Assembly: GCA_012512805.1 (NCBI GenBank)
Contig: JAAZDN010000079.1
Span: 1-36,109, forward strand
Direction of reading: 5' to 3'
DNA length: 36,109 nt
Origin: Erysipelothrix sp.
GTDB taxonomy: Bacteria; Bacillota_I; Bacilli_A; Erysipelotrichales; Erysipelotrichaceae
Shown: positions 17,696-25,518 of the stretch, piece by piece
How the letters are laid out: each line of letters starts with the position of its first letter
Numbering within the stretch: position 1 is the first letter of the stretch
Position numbers and translations under genes: made by a program
The notes under the pieces: generated by a model
What the model was told of the DNA's origin: nothing
The model's database searches: none
The model's input: only the letters and a program-made list of their open reading frames with translations

Positions 17696-18248
17696 CACTT
17701 TCCCTCTTTTCTTTTTCGAAGCGAATCGTAATTATAAAACATAAAATATACATGATGATACTTGTAATAAGGATCAGAATACTCGCTATGGCTACGACCA
17801 GTGCGATCATTTGAAAAATCATTACTAGATTTATATAGGGTGTCAGTGTTAAATTCACAATGATGAACAAAACGACGTATTTCAATACAAGTACAATAAA
17901 GATGAGTCTTAACAGTAATCGAATACTACGATACTCTTTAAAATATTTTAACACATCATACAATAAGATTGAAAAAGCACACTGCATAATTGCTAAAGTC
18001 GGGATGCTTTGTATGACTTTAATCATACTAAATTGTAGATCACTCATGCTTAAGGCAAGGCGCACAATAAAGCTATTTTGAAGTGAAGGTACAAAGGTAA
18101 TATAGGTCATTGCAGTTTGTAAGCTGTCAACGTTTAAAAAAATTCGAGCAAACTGGAGTTCATACACTGTATTACTTATGATAATCAACATCGTAATCGT
18201 CAGTAAAATAATGAGTCCGTTATTATATTTACTCTGTAACTTTATCAA
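17676..18248 (-). CDS. Integral membrane protein with four helices, unknown function
   Basis: 190 residues. Four hydrophobic segments are seen at about 11-28, 78-98, 112-134 and 140-175, with a basic C-terminal tail (EKEKRESDVRIIK). No family signature is apparent to me. The start is TTG at 18246-18248, supported by AAAGGGG nine bases upstream, and it overlaps trmL by 20 bases. Its own end overlaps the small membrane gene by 20 bases. The tight overlaps place both in the long operon led by the radical SAM gene. Confidence 0.75.
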   Translation of the reverse strand: MIKLQSKYNNGLIILLTITMLIIISNTVYELQFARIFLNVDSLQTAMTYITFVPSLQNSFIVRLALSMSDLQFSMIKVIQSIPTLAIMQCAFSILLYDVLKYFKEYRSIRLLLRLIFIVLVLKYVVLFIIVNLTLTPYINLVMIFQMIALVVAIASILILITSIIMYILCFIITIRFEKEKRESDVRIIK

Positions 18249-18741
18249 TGAAATCAGCCCCTTTTATCTGTTCGGTTAAACTGAGGTTTGAAAATCCAGT
18301 TTGTCGTAAGGCTTCATAGACAACAAGTGCAACACTGTTCGCTAAATTTAAGCTCCGTGCGTTCGCAACCATAGGAATACGTACTGCCTTCTCTTTATAC
18401 TTACGTAAAATATCTGGATGTAGCCCACTACTTTCATTTCCAAAAATTAAATAAATGTCTTCATCACTCTTATACGTCTCATCAGAATACGTCTTTTTTC
18501 CATATCGAGAAATTAAATAGTATGAGCCGGGATGATTGGCTTCAAAATCTGAAAAATTATCATAAATAATATAGTTTGTATCTTTTAAATAATCTAAACC
18601 TGATCGTTTTAACTGTTTGTCTGAGAGTTCAAACCCTAATGGTTTAATTAAAATGAGGCGGGTGTTACTGGCCATAGACGTCCGCATAATGTTACCCGTA
18701 TTACTTGGAATCTCTGGTGCATATAAAACAATATTAATCAT
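18229..18741 (-). CDS. trmL: tRNA (cytidine(34)-2'-O)-methyltransferase TrmL
   Basis: 170 residues, a minimal SPOUT methyltransferase. TrmL methylates the ribose of the wobble base in tRNA(Leu) isoacceptors using S-adenosylmethionine. The motifs are clear: VLYAPEIPSNTGNIMRT at the N-terminus with the conserved Asn, IKPLGFELSDKQLKRSGLDY, FGNESSGLHPDILRKY, and the knot region IPMVANARSLNLANSVALVVYEALRQ. It overlaps the DUF1461 gene by 4 bases. The main uncertainty is which of the related small SPOUT roles it fills. Confidence 0.94.
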   Translation of the reverse strand: MINIVLYAPEIPSNTGNIMRTSMASNTRLILIKPLGFELSDKQLKRSGLDYLKDTNYIIYDNFSDFEANHPGSYYLISRYGKKTYSDETYKSDEDIYLIFGNESSGLHPDILRKYKEKAVRIPMVANARSLNLANSVALVVYEALRQTGFSNLSLTEQIKGADFIDKVTE

Positions 18742-19433
18742 TTCGCAAGCCTTCTTTCACTCATTTTACGGTATACAATTGCCATGACATTAGAGCCAAT
18801 AAAGAGCGTGCCAAAACGGAAGATAATCTTAAAGACGAGCGCTGAAAAGAGTGCTTCTGGGAATAAATTAACCAAGGCATCGACTGCAGGATTCATCAGC
18901 CATAGATCATTTCTAAAGAATACCTTGTGGAAGAAGGTCCAAAAGACATTGAAGTTCACAAAGGCAAACAGTGTAATGATGATGACAAAGACGAAACTAT
19001 AAAGTGACGTTTGATTAAAGATCTTTGTTATTGAATAAATATTAACGACCTTGCGCTTAATGATTAAAATAATCATACATACAAATACAAGAACACTTGA
19101 AAATAACATAAAATTATATGCACCAACATAAAGATTGTGAACATCAATCATGTGCTCCTTATCCTGGCTTGAATACAGATCAAAGCTTGTATTATTTTTG
19201 CTCACGACATATGATAAATCATCGGTAAGCCCTTTTGTATAGGCCAATGCCACAATTGTAGCATTCTCTACATCTTGCTCACTAATTCCCATTCGTTGTG
19301 ACACCTGCTGTTCACGTTGAACTTCTTTATAAAATGCAGGCTGTAGTACCGTTGCATTTACACTTCCAATTAATAGTACAAGAATTAAAAAGATACTTCC
19401 AATTCCTGTCACAATACGATGATTTCTACTCAT
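18738..19433 (-). CDS. DUF1461 (TIGR01906) integral membrane protein
   Basis: 231 residues. Four membrane helices at about 8-28, 105-125, 142-165 and 190-218 with a conserved loop: EHMIDVHNLYVGAYNF (family HMxDVK), FFHKVFFRNDLWLMNPAVDALVNLFPEALF. This pattern is that of TIGR01906/DUF1461, conserved in Bacillota; its role is not known. ATG start overlaps the pyrophosphatase gene by 8 bases. Within the operon its neighbours are tRNA modification and nucleotide cleaning genes, which does not indicate a role. Confidence 0.88.
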   Translation of the reverse strand: MSRNHRIVTGIGSIFLILVLLIGSVNATVLQPAFYKEVQREQQVSQRMGISEQDVENATIVALAYTKGLTDDLSYVVSKNNTSFDLYSSQDKEHMIDVHNLYVGAYNFMLFSSVLVFVCMIILIIKRKVVNIYSITKIFNQTSLYSFVFVIIITLFAFVNFNVFWTFFHKVFFRNDLWLMNPAVDALVNLFPEALFSALVFKIIFRFGTLFIGSNVMAIVYRKMSERRLAK

Positions 19434-20001
19434 TTTCTAAATACTCCCCTAATTTTTTTAAGGCGATACCACGGTGGCTGACCCCATTTTTTTCTTCGTC
19501 ATTTAACTCTGCGAGTGTTTTACTTAATTCTGGTATTAAGAAGATCGGATTATAACCAAAGCCATTCGTGCCACGAAGATCATACGTAATCTCGCCATTT
19601 AATATCCCTTTGAAGGTCGTAATTTCACCCTTAACTGAAAGCGCAATAACTGATGTGAATCTAGCATTACGATTTTCTTTATCTTGCATCATCTCTAGAA
19701 CCATTGGATTTTTAACTTCAAATGGTGTATCTTCCCCTAAAAATCTATGGCTTAAAACACCAGGTTGATTATCCAAAGCTTCAATTTCCAAGCCCGAGTC
19801 ATCCGCAATAACATAGTCATAGTGATCCTTAAGTGCATTTACTTTTAAGATTGCGTTCTCTTCAAAGGTTAATCCTGTTTCATCAACCTCAAGATCAAGT
19901 TGTATATCTTTTAAACTTAAAACATTAAATTCTGTTAATATTGCCTTTACTTCCGCAACCTTGCCAGCATTAGAGCTGACTAATATGATATCTTTTTGCA
20001 T
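19426..20001 (-). CDS. rdgB: XTP/dITP diphosphatase (RdgB/HAM1 family)
   Basis: 191 residues, normal length. It removes non-canonical purine nucleoside triphosphates (ITP, XTP) so they are not built into nucleic acid. The motifs are standard: VSSNAGKVAEVKAIL at the N-terminus, VIADDSGLEIEALDNQPGVLSHRFLG with the catalytic Asp region, GTNGFGYNPIFL and NGVSHRGIALKKL at the end. ATG start with AAAGGAG seven bases upstream. The gene overlaps the radical SAM gene end by 22 bases. Confidence 0.96.
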   Translation of the reverse strand: MQKDIILVSSNAGKVAEVKAILTEFNVLSLKDIQLDLEVDETGLTFEENAILKVNALKDHYDYVIADDSGLEIEALDNQPGVLSHRFLGEDTPFEVKNPMVLEMMQDKENRNARFTSVIALSVKGEITTFKGILNGEITYDLRGTNGFGYNPIFLIPELSKTLAELNDEEKNGVSHRGIALKKLGEYLENE

Positions 20002-21623
20002 ACATTCTCCTTTAAATTAATTGAATAGACACTGTTACTTTTTTGTTCACTATTGTATAGACTCATGATGAGTGTATCATCACTTCTATAGTCATAATAC
20101 AGTGAAGAATAGCGATATACCTCTTCTTGTGTAAACAGCTTACTTTCGACAAGCTCACGCTTCTTATCCTTCATATTTTCACCTGTAAAAAGTTCCTTTG
20201 GTTTTTGTTTTTGATTGTTTAAATAATCGGATAATAAAACGGACTGAAGATGCTGCTTATCAACACGATTTTTGTATTCAGTATATATTTCTTTGAATAG
20301 ATCATAACGTTGATATTTCAAATTCAAGATCTTAAAGATCTTCCCAAAGTCATAGTACACATCGAAGTAATTATAATCATACACATACTCTGCTAAGTAC
20401 TTAATAGTATAACGAAGGATGTTACGATTGATACTGCGACTCACGCCTTCTGCCACACACATAATTTCATCCATCTCAGCCTCGCTTAACCACGGACTGC
20501 CATGCACTTCGTAGGGCGCTTCTTTATTATACGTATATTCGAGTTGTAGCGCTAAACTTTTCATCTTTGTTCCACGTAATAATTTAAGAATTCCAAGTTG
20601 AAGTTCCGTTGGATATAGTGCTGCTAAAGCGTTAAAGGATGCTTTAAAACTATCTAAATCCTCATAGGGTAAGCCCGCAATTAAATCAGTATGTAAGACT
20701 ACCTTATGTTCTAATAATATGTTGATAACCTTATTTAAACGGTCGTTATCCTGACTTCGATCAACACTTTCTAAGGTTTTTTGATTGTATGATTGAATTC
20801 CGATTTCATAACGTATCCGATCTTTAAAGCGATCATCAATAATAAGATTGATGAGTGTCTCATCCAATCGATCCGCAACAATTTCAACTTGAAAACTTTC
20901 AACGTTTTGATAGTGATCCAACATCTCATACAGAGCGATCGTTCTTTGCTTATGGGCGTTGAATGTTCGATCTAGAAATTTCACTTGTTTTATGTCAAAG
21001 GTTTTGACACTTTCAAATACCTTTTCTAAATAGTCAAGTGAGAAAAATCGCACGTGATTATCAAGTGATGACAAACAGTAAGTGCAGCGAAAGGGACAGC
21101 CTCGACTCGCTTCAACATACAAGTACTGCCGATCCATATTGTTGACGTCAACATCAAGTGCATAAGGACTTGAAAGTTGTTCTAAATAAGCAATCTCTTC
21201 TTTTCGAATGGGTTTAAAGGTATGAGCTGCTATCTTAACGTAGGTATCGTCTTGATGAATTACAAAATCCCAAAATACCCGTTCACCCTCTCCCAAAACA
21301 ATACCTGAAATAGGAAGGGAAAACCAGTCATCATTTTCATAGGTGACCTCTGGTCCACCTAAAACAATTTTAATGTGTGGCGCACTAACACTTAGGGCAT
21401 TAATCAGTGCTTTTGTTTCATTCACATTCCATATATATGTACTCATACCAACGACATCATAGCCTTCTTTAATGATCATCTGTACAATAGGTTCAATGTC
21501 ATCACCTACAATATATTCTTTAAAATCAACACTCACAGTTGGTGGAGCTGCCACATAGAGCCATCGTAATGCGAGATTCTTATGAATAAATGATGAATTA
21601 AACGTGGTTAATAAAACGTGCAT
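19980..21623 (-). CDS. B12-binding radical SAM protein with DUF4080 C-terminus
   Basis: 547 residues. The N-terminal cobalamin-binding-type domain (about 1-135) has VLLTTFNSSFIHKNLALRWLY and GYDVVGMSTYIWN and KIVLGGPEVTY. The radical SAM core follows with RGCPFRCTYC at 174-183 (cysteines C176, C180, C183 for the 4Fe-4S cluster). The C-terminal 170 residues look like DUF4080. The substrate is not known; some relatives modify nucleic acids or lipids. It is the first gene of an operon with rdgB, DUF1461, trmL and two membrane genes, driven by the promoter at 21647-21674. Confidence 0.9.
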   Translation of the reverse strand: MHVLLTTFNSSFIHKNLALRWLYVAAPPTVSVDFKEYIVGDDIEPIVQMIIKEGYDVVGMSTYIWNVNETKALINALSVSAPHIKIVLGGPEVTYENDDWFSLPISGIVLGEGERVFWDFVIHQDDTYVKIAAHTFKPIRKEEIAYLEQLSSPYALDVDVNNMDRQYLYVEASRGCPFRCTYCLSSLDNHVRFFSLDYLEKVFESVKTFDIKQVKFLDRTFNAHKQRTIALYEMLDHYQNVESFQVEIVADRLDETLINLIIDDRFKDRIRYEIGIQSYNQKTLESVDRSQDNDRLNKVINILLEHKVVLHTDLIAGLPYEDLDSFKASFNALAALYPTELQLGILKLLRGTKMKSLALQLEYTYNKEAPYEVHGSPWLSEAEMDEIMCVAEGVSRSINRNILRYTIKYLAEYVYDYNYFDVYYDFGKIFKILNLKYQRYDLFKEIYTEYKNRVDKQHLQSVLLSDYLNNQKQKPKELFTGENMKDKKRELVESKLFTQEEVYRYSSLYYDYRSDDTLIMSLYNSEQKSNSVYSINLKENVCKKISY

Positions 21624-21641
21624 CTGATCAGCTCCTACTGC

Positions 21642-21684
21642 TATACATTATAACATAATGTATATTGACTTCAATTATGTTATA
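21642..21684 (-). promoter_or_regulatory. Promoter of the radical SAM operon with overlapping inverted repeats
   Basis: On the minus strand TTGAAG (21669-21674) is followed 16 bases later by TATAAT (21647-21652). The same spot holds TATACATTAT-AAC-ATAATGTATA (21642-21664, 10-bp perfect inverted repeat) and TATAACATAAT (21649-21659) with its inverted copy at 21674-21684. The repeats may be operators for this operon and for the divergent kinase-like gene, but AT-rich sequence makes chance repeats more likely. Confidence 0.5.
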
Positions 21685-21703
21685 GTAAGTAAGAGGTGAT
21701 TTT

Positions 21704-22516
21704 ATGGACTTAAATCTACCATTTTCATACACATTTATTAAGAAGTTAGATCTTGGCTTAACGAACAATAATTATTTAATTGAAATGAATGATGAAGTGT
21801 ATATTGTGCGCATGCCGATCAATGATGCGATTCCTAGTAATCGTGAGAATGAACACGCTGTATTACATGCAATTAAAGCATTAGACTTCATCATAGAGCC
21901 AATATATTATAAAAATGGAATTCAAATAAGTCACTATTATCCACAACTTATTACCTTTGATGATTATTTGAGTCCAGAACGAATTATTGAGAGTGCACGT
22001 CTCATGAAAAAACTGCATGAAAGTAATCGCACGGTTGAGCATCATTTTAATCCTGTTGCAATGATTCATACGTATCTCAAACATACGCATAATCATCGTT
22101 TACATATAAGCGTGTATAATGACTTATTTGCACAGTATGCATCCCATCAGTTTACACCTGTACTATGCCATAATGATTGGGTTGCGGGAAATATTTGCTT
22201 TCTTGATCATAAAACGTACTTGATTGATTTTGAGTATGCAGGCATGAATGATCCACTCTTTGATGTCATGTCTTTTATTACTGAGAATGACCTGTCGGAA
22301 GGTGAAAAAAAATTATTCTTAACGCAAATGGTTGATGATTTGAGTGAGAATAATTTACAAGTATTAATGATGTATCGTGATTTGAATAATCTATTATGGT
22401 ACCTTTGGGCATGCATGATGCTTGAACACCGTAAAGATAAAATCTATGCTGAAATCAAAGCTATTAAATATAAACAATTAACGATGGAGTATAAACAACC
22501 TCTATCATTTCTTTAA
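21704..22516 (+). CDS. Choline/ethanolamine kinase-like (APH fold) phosphotransferase
   Basis: 270 residues. The aminoglycoside-phosphotransferase fold is marked by LTNNNYLIEMNDEVYIVRMP at 19-38 (nucleotide-binding strands), the catalytic loop HNDWVAGN at 156-163 (D158 base, N163) and the metal-binding DFEYAG at 175-180. The opening LTN-NYL-and-RMP resembles choline kinases such as LicA. Substrate remains inference: choline, ethanolamine or another small alcohol is possible. ATG start with AGAGGTGAT just upstream. The 3' end overlaps the end of mtnN by 12 bases, tail to tail, with no terminator between them. Confidence 0.78.
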   Translation: MDLNLPFSYTFIKKLDLGLTNNNYLIEMNDEVYIVRMPINDAIPSNRENEHAVLHAIKALDFIIEPIYYKNGIQISHYYPQLITFDDYLSPERIIESARLMKKLHESNRTVEHHFNPVAMIHTYLKHTHNHRLHISVYNDLFAQYASHQFTPVLCHNDWVAGNICFLDHKTYLIDFEYAGMNDPLFDVMSFITENDLSEGEKKLFLTQMVDDLSENNLQVLMMYRDLNNLLWYLWACMMLEHRKDKIYAEIKAIKYKQLTMEYKQPLSFL

Positions 22517-23188
22517 AGTAATCAATTGTTGAACAAGATGCGCACTGTTTTTACTTGCGATTTTTAAGAATGCTTCAAAATCAAGTTTATTGTCTGTACT
22601 CGCAACAATGTTATCACTAATACTACGAATAATAATAAAGGGAACCTTTAAGGCATCACAGACCATGGCAATCGCACCGGATTCCATATCGGTACAAAGG
22701 GCACTTGGATAATCTTTTAAGATCTGTTCTGTCTGTTCGATTGTATTTACAAACATATCACTGGCTACCATATTCCCGACCTTTAAATTTTGTTGATTTA
22801 AAGATGATAATGTTGAGCGTAGTGTTTCATCACTTAGAAAACTATAGCGTTCTTGTTCAAATCCTTTTTTATATCCAAAGGCTTCAAGATCAAAATCACT
22901 CAGTGCTACATAGTGAGAAACGATCACATCACCAATGTTGAAATCTTTATGTAGTGCTCCAGCACTTCCAATATTAATGATCTCTTGTATTGGATAGTTT
23001 GAGATGAGCAAACTTGCACTCATCGCTGCCAGTGATTTTCCAACCCCACTTTTTGTAATAACGACTTCTTTTTGAGCAACTGTTCCAACATAATACGTTT
23101 GAAAGTTTCTTTCTTCAACCTTGAGGTTTTCAACATGCTCTAAAAATGCAGTAACTTCTTCATCCATAGCTCCAATAATTCCAATCAT
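22505..23188 (-). CDS. mtnN: 5'-methylthioadenosine/S-adenosylhomocysteine nucleosidase
   Basis: 227 residues, typical length. It splits adenine from methylthioadenosine and S-adenosylhomocysteine, feeding methionine and autoinducer-2 recycling. The N-terminus IGIIGAMDEEVTAFL gives E11 as the equivalent of E. coli E12; INIGSAGALHKDFNIGDVIV and CTDMESGAIAMVC (E169) are substrate-binding; D192 in RSISDN is the general acid. The start overlaps the yqeM end by 4 bases. It is the last gene of the yqeG operon, which places a product-recycling enzyme for S-adenosylmethionine next to a methyltransferase. Confidence 0.96.
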   Translation of the reverse strand: MIGIIGAMDEEVTAFLEHVENLKVEERNFQTYYVGTVAQKEVVITKSGVGKSLAAMSASLLISNYPIQEIINIGSAGALHKDFNIGDVIVSHYVALSDFDLEAFGYKKGFEQERYSFLSDETLRSTLSSLNQQNLKVGNMVASDMFVNTIEQTEQILKDYPSALCTDMESGAIAMVCDALKVPFIIIRSISDNIVASTDNKLDFEAFLKIASKNSAHLVQQLITLKK

Positions 23189-23883
23189 TGTTTTTCCCCC
23201 ACTATAAATAATTTTTCGCCGGGCTGTACACCCGCTATATCAAAGTCCGTAAAGGTCTCTGTTTTAAAGCCCAAGTCCTCTAATATTGTTATGACTGCTT
23301 CATGTGCATAGACACGTTGTGTATGTGATTCTTCATACACTTCATCTTCATAAAAGGCAAAGTGATGATATATAAAATCATCCTCACTAATGATCGTCCA
23401 TTGATAATTTGTATCAAGTATATTTCCTGCTTCAATAAACGGAACTTCAAATTCTTCTAAGCGATCGGCAGTGTGCATATCAAAGAGAAATTTTCCACCC
23501 GTCTCTAAATGATCGTATACATTTTTAAACACTTGTTTGAGTGCATCGATGTCTAAAATATAATTTATACTGTCACAAAAACACACAATGGTATCAAAGG
23601 TTTCATCCAACTTAAAGGCTTGCATATCCAATACCTTTGTTGCAATGATTGTTTGTTCACTATCTTTTTCCTTAATGACTTCAATCATTTCAGGCGCCAA
23701 GTCACTGGCTACAAGATGATGATTTTGGGCAATGCGTAAACTTATTTCGCCTGTACCCGATGCAAGCTCTAATACCTTATGTCCTTTTTTATGCTCATTA
23801 AAAAAATCCAGCCATAAATCATAGGCATCCGCATCGGCTAAGAGTGCATCATAGTACTTACTAAAGTGTCTATACATCTTCAA
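23185..23883 (-). CDS. Class I SAM-dependent methyltransferase (YqeM-like)
   Basis: 232 residues. The Rossmann fold motif I HKVLELASGTGEISLRIAQ is near 34-52, with motif II ASDLAPEMIEVIKEK and the post-I segment FDTIVCFCDSINYILD. The position after rsfS is that of B. subtilis yqeM, whose substrate is not known, and the match is to that family by position as much as by sequence. It overlaps rsfS by 14 bases and mtnN by 4 bases, so it is translationally coupled on both sides. Confidence 0.9.
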   Translation of the reverse strand: MKMYRHFSKYYDALLADADAYDLWLDFFNEHKKGHKVLELASGTGEISLRIAQNHHLVASDLAPEMIEVIKEKDSEQTIIATKVLDMQAFKLDETFDTIVCFCDSINYILDIDALKQVFKNVYDHLETGGKFLFDMHTADRLEEFEVPFIEAGNILDTNYQWTIISEDDFIYHHFAFYEDEVYEESHTQRVYAHEAVITILEDLGFKTETFTDFDIAGVQPGEKLFIVGEKQ

Positions 23884-24211
23884 CCATATATGAGCTATAG
23901 TTTAAAAAGAGGTTGTCTAACTTATACACTTCACGCATTTGCTTATCAAAGACATGGAGGACGACATCATAGAGGTCGATTACAACCCAACCACTGTCTG
24001 CCTTTCCATCAATGGCACGAAGTGATAATGTCCCTTCTTTACTAAGGCGGACACACTCATCGACGATCGCATCAATTTGACGCGAACTGTCTACATCACA
24101 AATGACAAAATAATCCGTAAATGCATTTGTGCGTTCAAAATCTATAACATTAATCTTATTCGCAAATTTATCTTCAATAATTTTAATGACGTGTTCTAAT
24201 AATTGTTCCAT
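23870..24211 (-). CDS. rsfS: Ribosomal silencing factor RsfS
   Basis: 113 residues, typical for the family. RsfS binds ribosomal protein L14 and blocks joining of the two subunits under nutrient limitation. The conserved segments are DFERTNAFTDYFVICDVDSSRQIDAIVDEC and GKADSGWVVIDLYDVVLHVFDKQMREVYKLDNLF. It starts 4 bases after the NadD-YqeK gene stops. The group is the standard nadD-yqeK-rsfS order. Confidence 0.96.
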   Translation of the reverse strand: MEQLLEHVIKIIEDKFANKINVIDFERTNAFTDYFVICDVDSSRQIDAIVDECVRLSKEGTLSLRAIDGKADSGWVVIDLYDVVLHVFDKQMREVYKLDNLFLNYSSYMVEDV

Positions 24212-24214
24212 TGT

Positions 24215-25228
24215 TTATTTCTCCTTCAATGCTTGAATCGCATCCGCTTTGACACGTTGAAATCCAGCATTTAAATCTTCTTTACTTAATTGTATATATG
24301 CTTCAGTTGGATACGGACGCCCGCGTTCAACCTTATCGGCAATATATATGAGTTTTGCTAAAGGTGCATCACTTGTTCCTGTTGTATGATGCATAATTGC
24401 ATCGACGATTGCTTCATTTTCAATTTTAAACTGATGCTTCGCAGCATAGGCTCCTGTAAACTGATGATAGACCTTTGGATGATAGTGAAGATGTTCATTG
24501 TAGTAGTGTTTCATAATGTCCATTTGTCTATCGCTATGATCTTCCTTTGTAATATCATGTAAAATTGCTGCAACATACACATCGGTCGGATCGAGTCCAA
24601 CTGCTTCATTGATCTCTAGTGCCACATCCACAACACGCAAGACATGATCAGCACGGTTTTTTGATAGAGACTTTCTAAGGATCGCTTCTAAGTATAGGTG
24701 GTGTTTAAAAATATAGTCTATAACCTTTGAATCGACATATTTAAACTGTCCACTTCTGACATCACTACTTGAGCCTTCAAATTGAAGATCAAGTAAGCGA
24801 TCTTCATCTCTTAGTGATAGTAAGGTTTCATTTCGACTCAGGACAATAAAACTTAACTTATCCATTAAGGTCTTACTCTCATACCAGTTTGGCAAACTCA
24901 CATAACTGTCTGCTCCCATAATCCATTTAAACTGTTGATTTGGATATTGTTTTTCAAGTGCTTCAATTGTTTTTAAGGTATAGGATGGAGTATCTAGATC
25001 CTTCTCAATCGTGCACACCTTGAGTTTTTCATAAGGTGCAACCGCAATCTCTATCATCGCAATTCTATCGTCTATTGAGGCATAGTGTTCATCCTTAAGC
25101 GGTTGATCCTTTGCGACAACATACCAGACTTCATCTAGTTTTTCATAGTCTAAGGCCGCTAAGCCAATCTTAACATGGGCACTTGTGATGGGATCAAAAC
25201 TCCCTCCAAAAAGTCCAATTGTACTCAT
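24215..25228 (-). CDS. nadD: Fused nicotinate-nucleotide adenylyltransferase (NadD) and YqeK HD-domain hydrolase
   Basis: 337 residues in one frame, where most Bacillota have two genes. Residues 1-185 are NadD, which makes nicotinate adenine dinucleotide: GLFGGSFDPITSAHVK (5-20), IMGADSYVSLPNW (103-115) and SSSDVRSG (153-160). Residues 186-337 are YqeK, an HD-fold enzyme of the family that hydrolyses diadenosine tetraphosphate: RADHVLRV (H195), AAILHDITKED (H224, D225) and a late HHTTGT motif. No stop, and no obvious internal start at the joint, is seen near residue 183. It overlaps yhbY by 4 bases. A similar fusion is known in related low-GC groups, as far as I recall. Confidence 0.92.
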   Translation of the reverse strand: MSTIGLFGGSFDPITSAHVKIGLAALDYEKLDEVWYVVAKDQPLKDEHYASIDDRIAMIEIAVAPYEKLKVCTIEKDLDTPSYTLKTIEALEKQYPNQQFKWIMGADSYVSLPNWYESKTLMDKLSFIVLSRNETLLSLRDEDRLLDLQFEGSSSDVRSGQFKYVDSKVIDYIFKHHLYLEAILRKSLSKNRADHVLRVVDVALEINEAVGLDPTDVYVAAILHDITKEDHSDRQMDIMKHYYNEHLHYHPKVYHQFTGAYAAKHQFKIENEAIVDAIMHHTTGTSDAPLAKLIYIADKVERGRPYPTEAYIQLSKEDLNAGFQRVKADAIQALKEK

Positions 25229-25518
25229 TTTACTAAAGATATAATTTTCTTACTGCTTGGACGATAAAGTACAATGACGCGTCCTACAATACTTACAATC
25301 TCACTCTTTGTCTCACTTGAAAGAATAATCGCAGCTTCGTTTGCTGTTGTTGTTGAAGTTTTTAAAATATTAATCTTAACGAGTTCTTGAGCTTCAAGTG
25401 CTTGACTTAAGTTTAAGTACATTTGGGGACTTACCCCATCTTTTCCGATTGTTAAAACGGATTTTAGTGAATTCGCTAATCCTTTTAGTTGTCTTTTTTG
25501 TGCATTATTTAATGTCAT
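25225..25518 (-). CDS. yhbY: CRM-domain RNA-binding protein YhbY
   Basis: 97 residues, one CRM domain. Family members bind pre-ribosomal RNA of the large subunit. The sequence LNNAQKRQLKGLANSLKSVLTIGKDGVSPQMY has the expected start, the GxxG loop being IGKDG here, and LVKINILKTSTTT and IVSIVGRVIVLYRPS complete the fold. It overlaps yqeH and nadD by 4 bases each. Confidence 0.94.
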   Translation of the reverse strand: MTLNNAQKRQLKGLANSLKSVLTIGKDGVSPQMYLNLSQALEAQELVKINILKTSTTTANEAAIILSSETKSEIVSIVGRVIVLYRPSSKKIISLVK

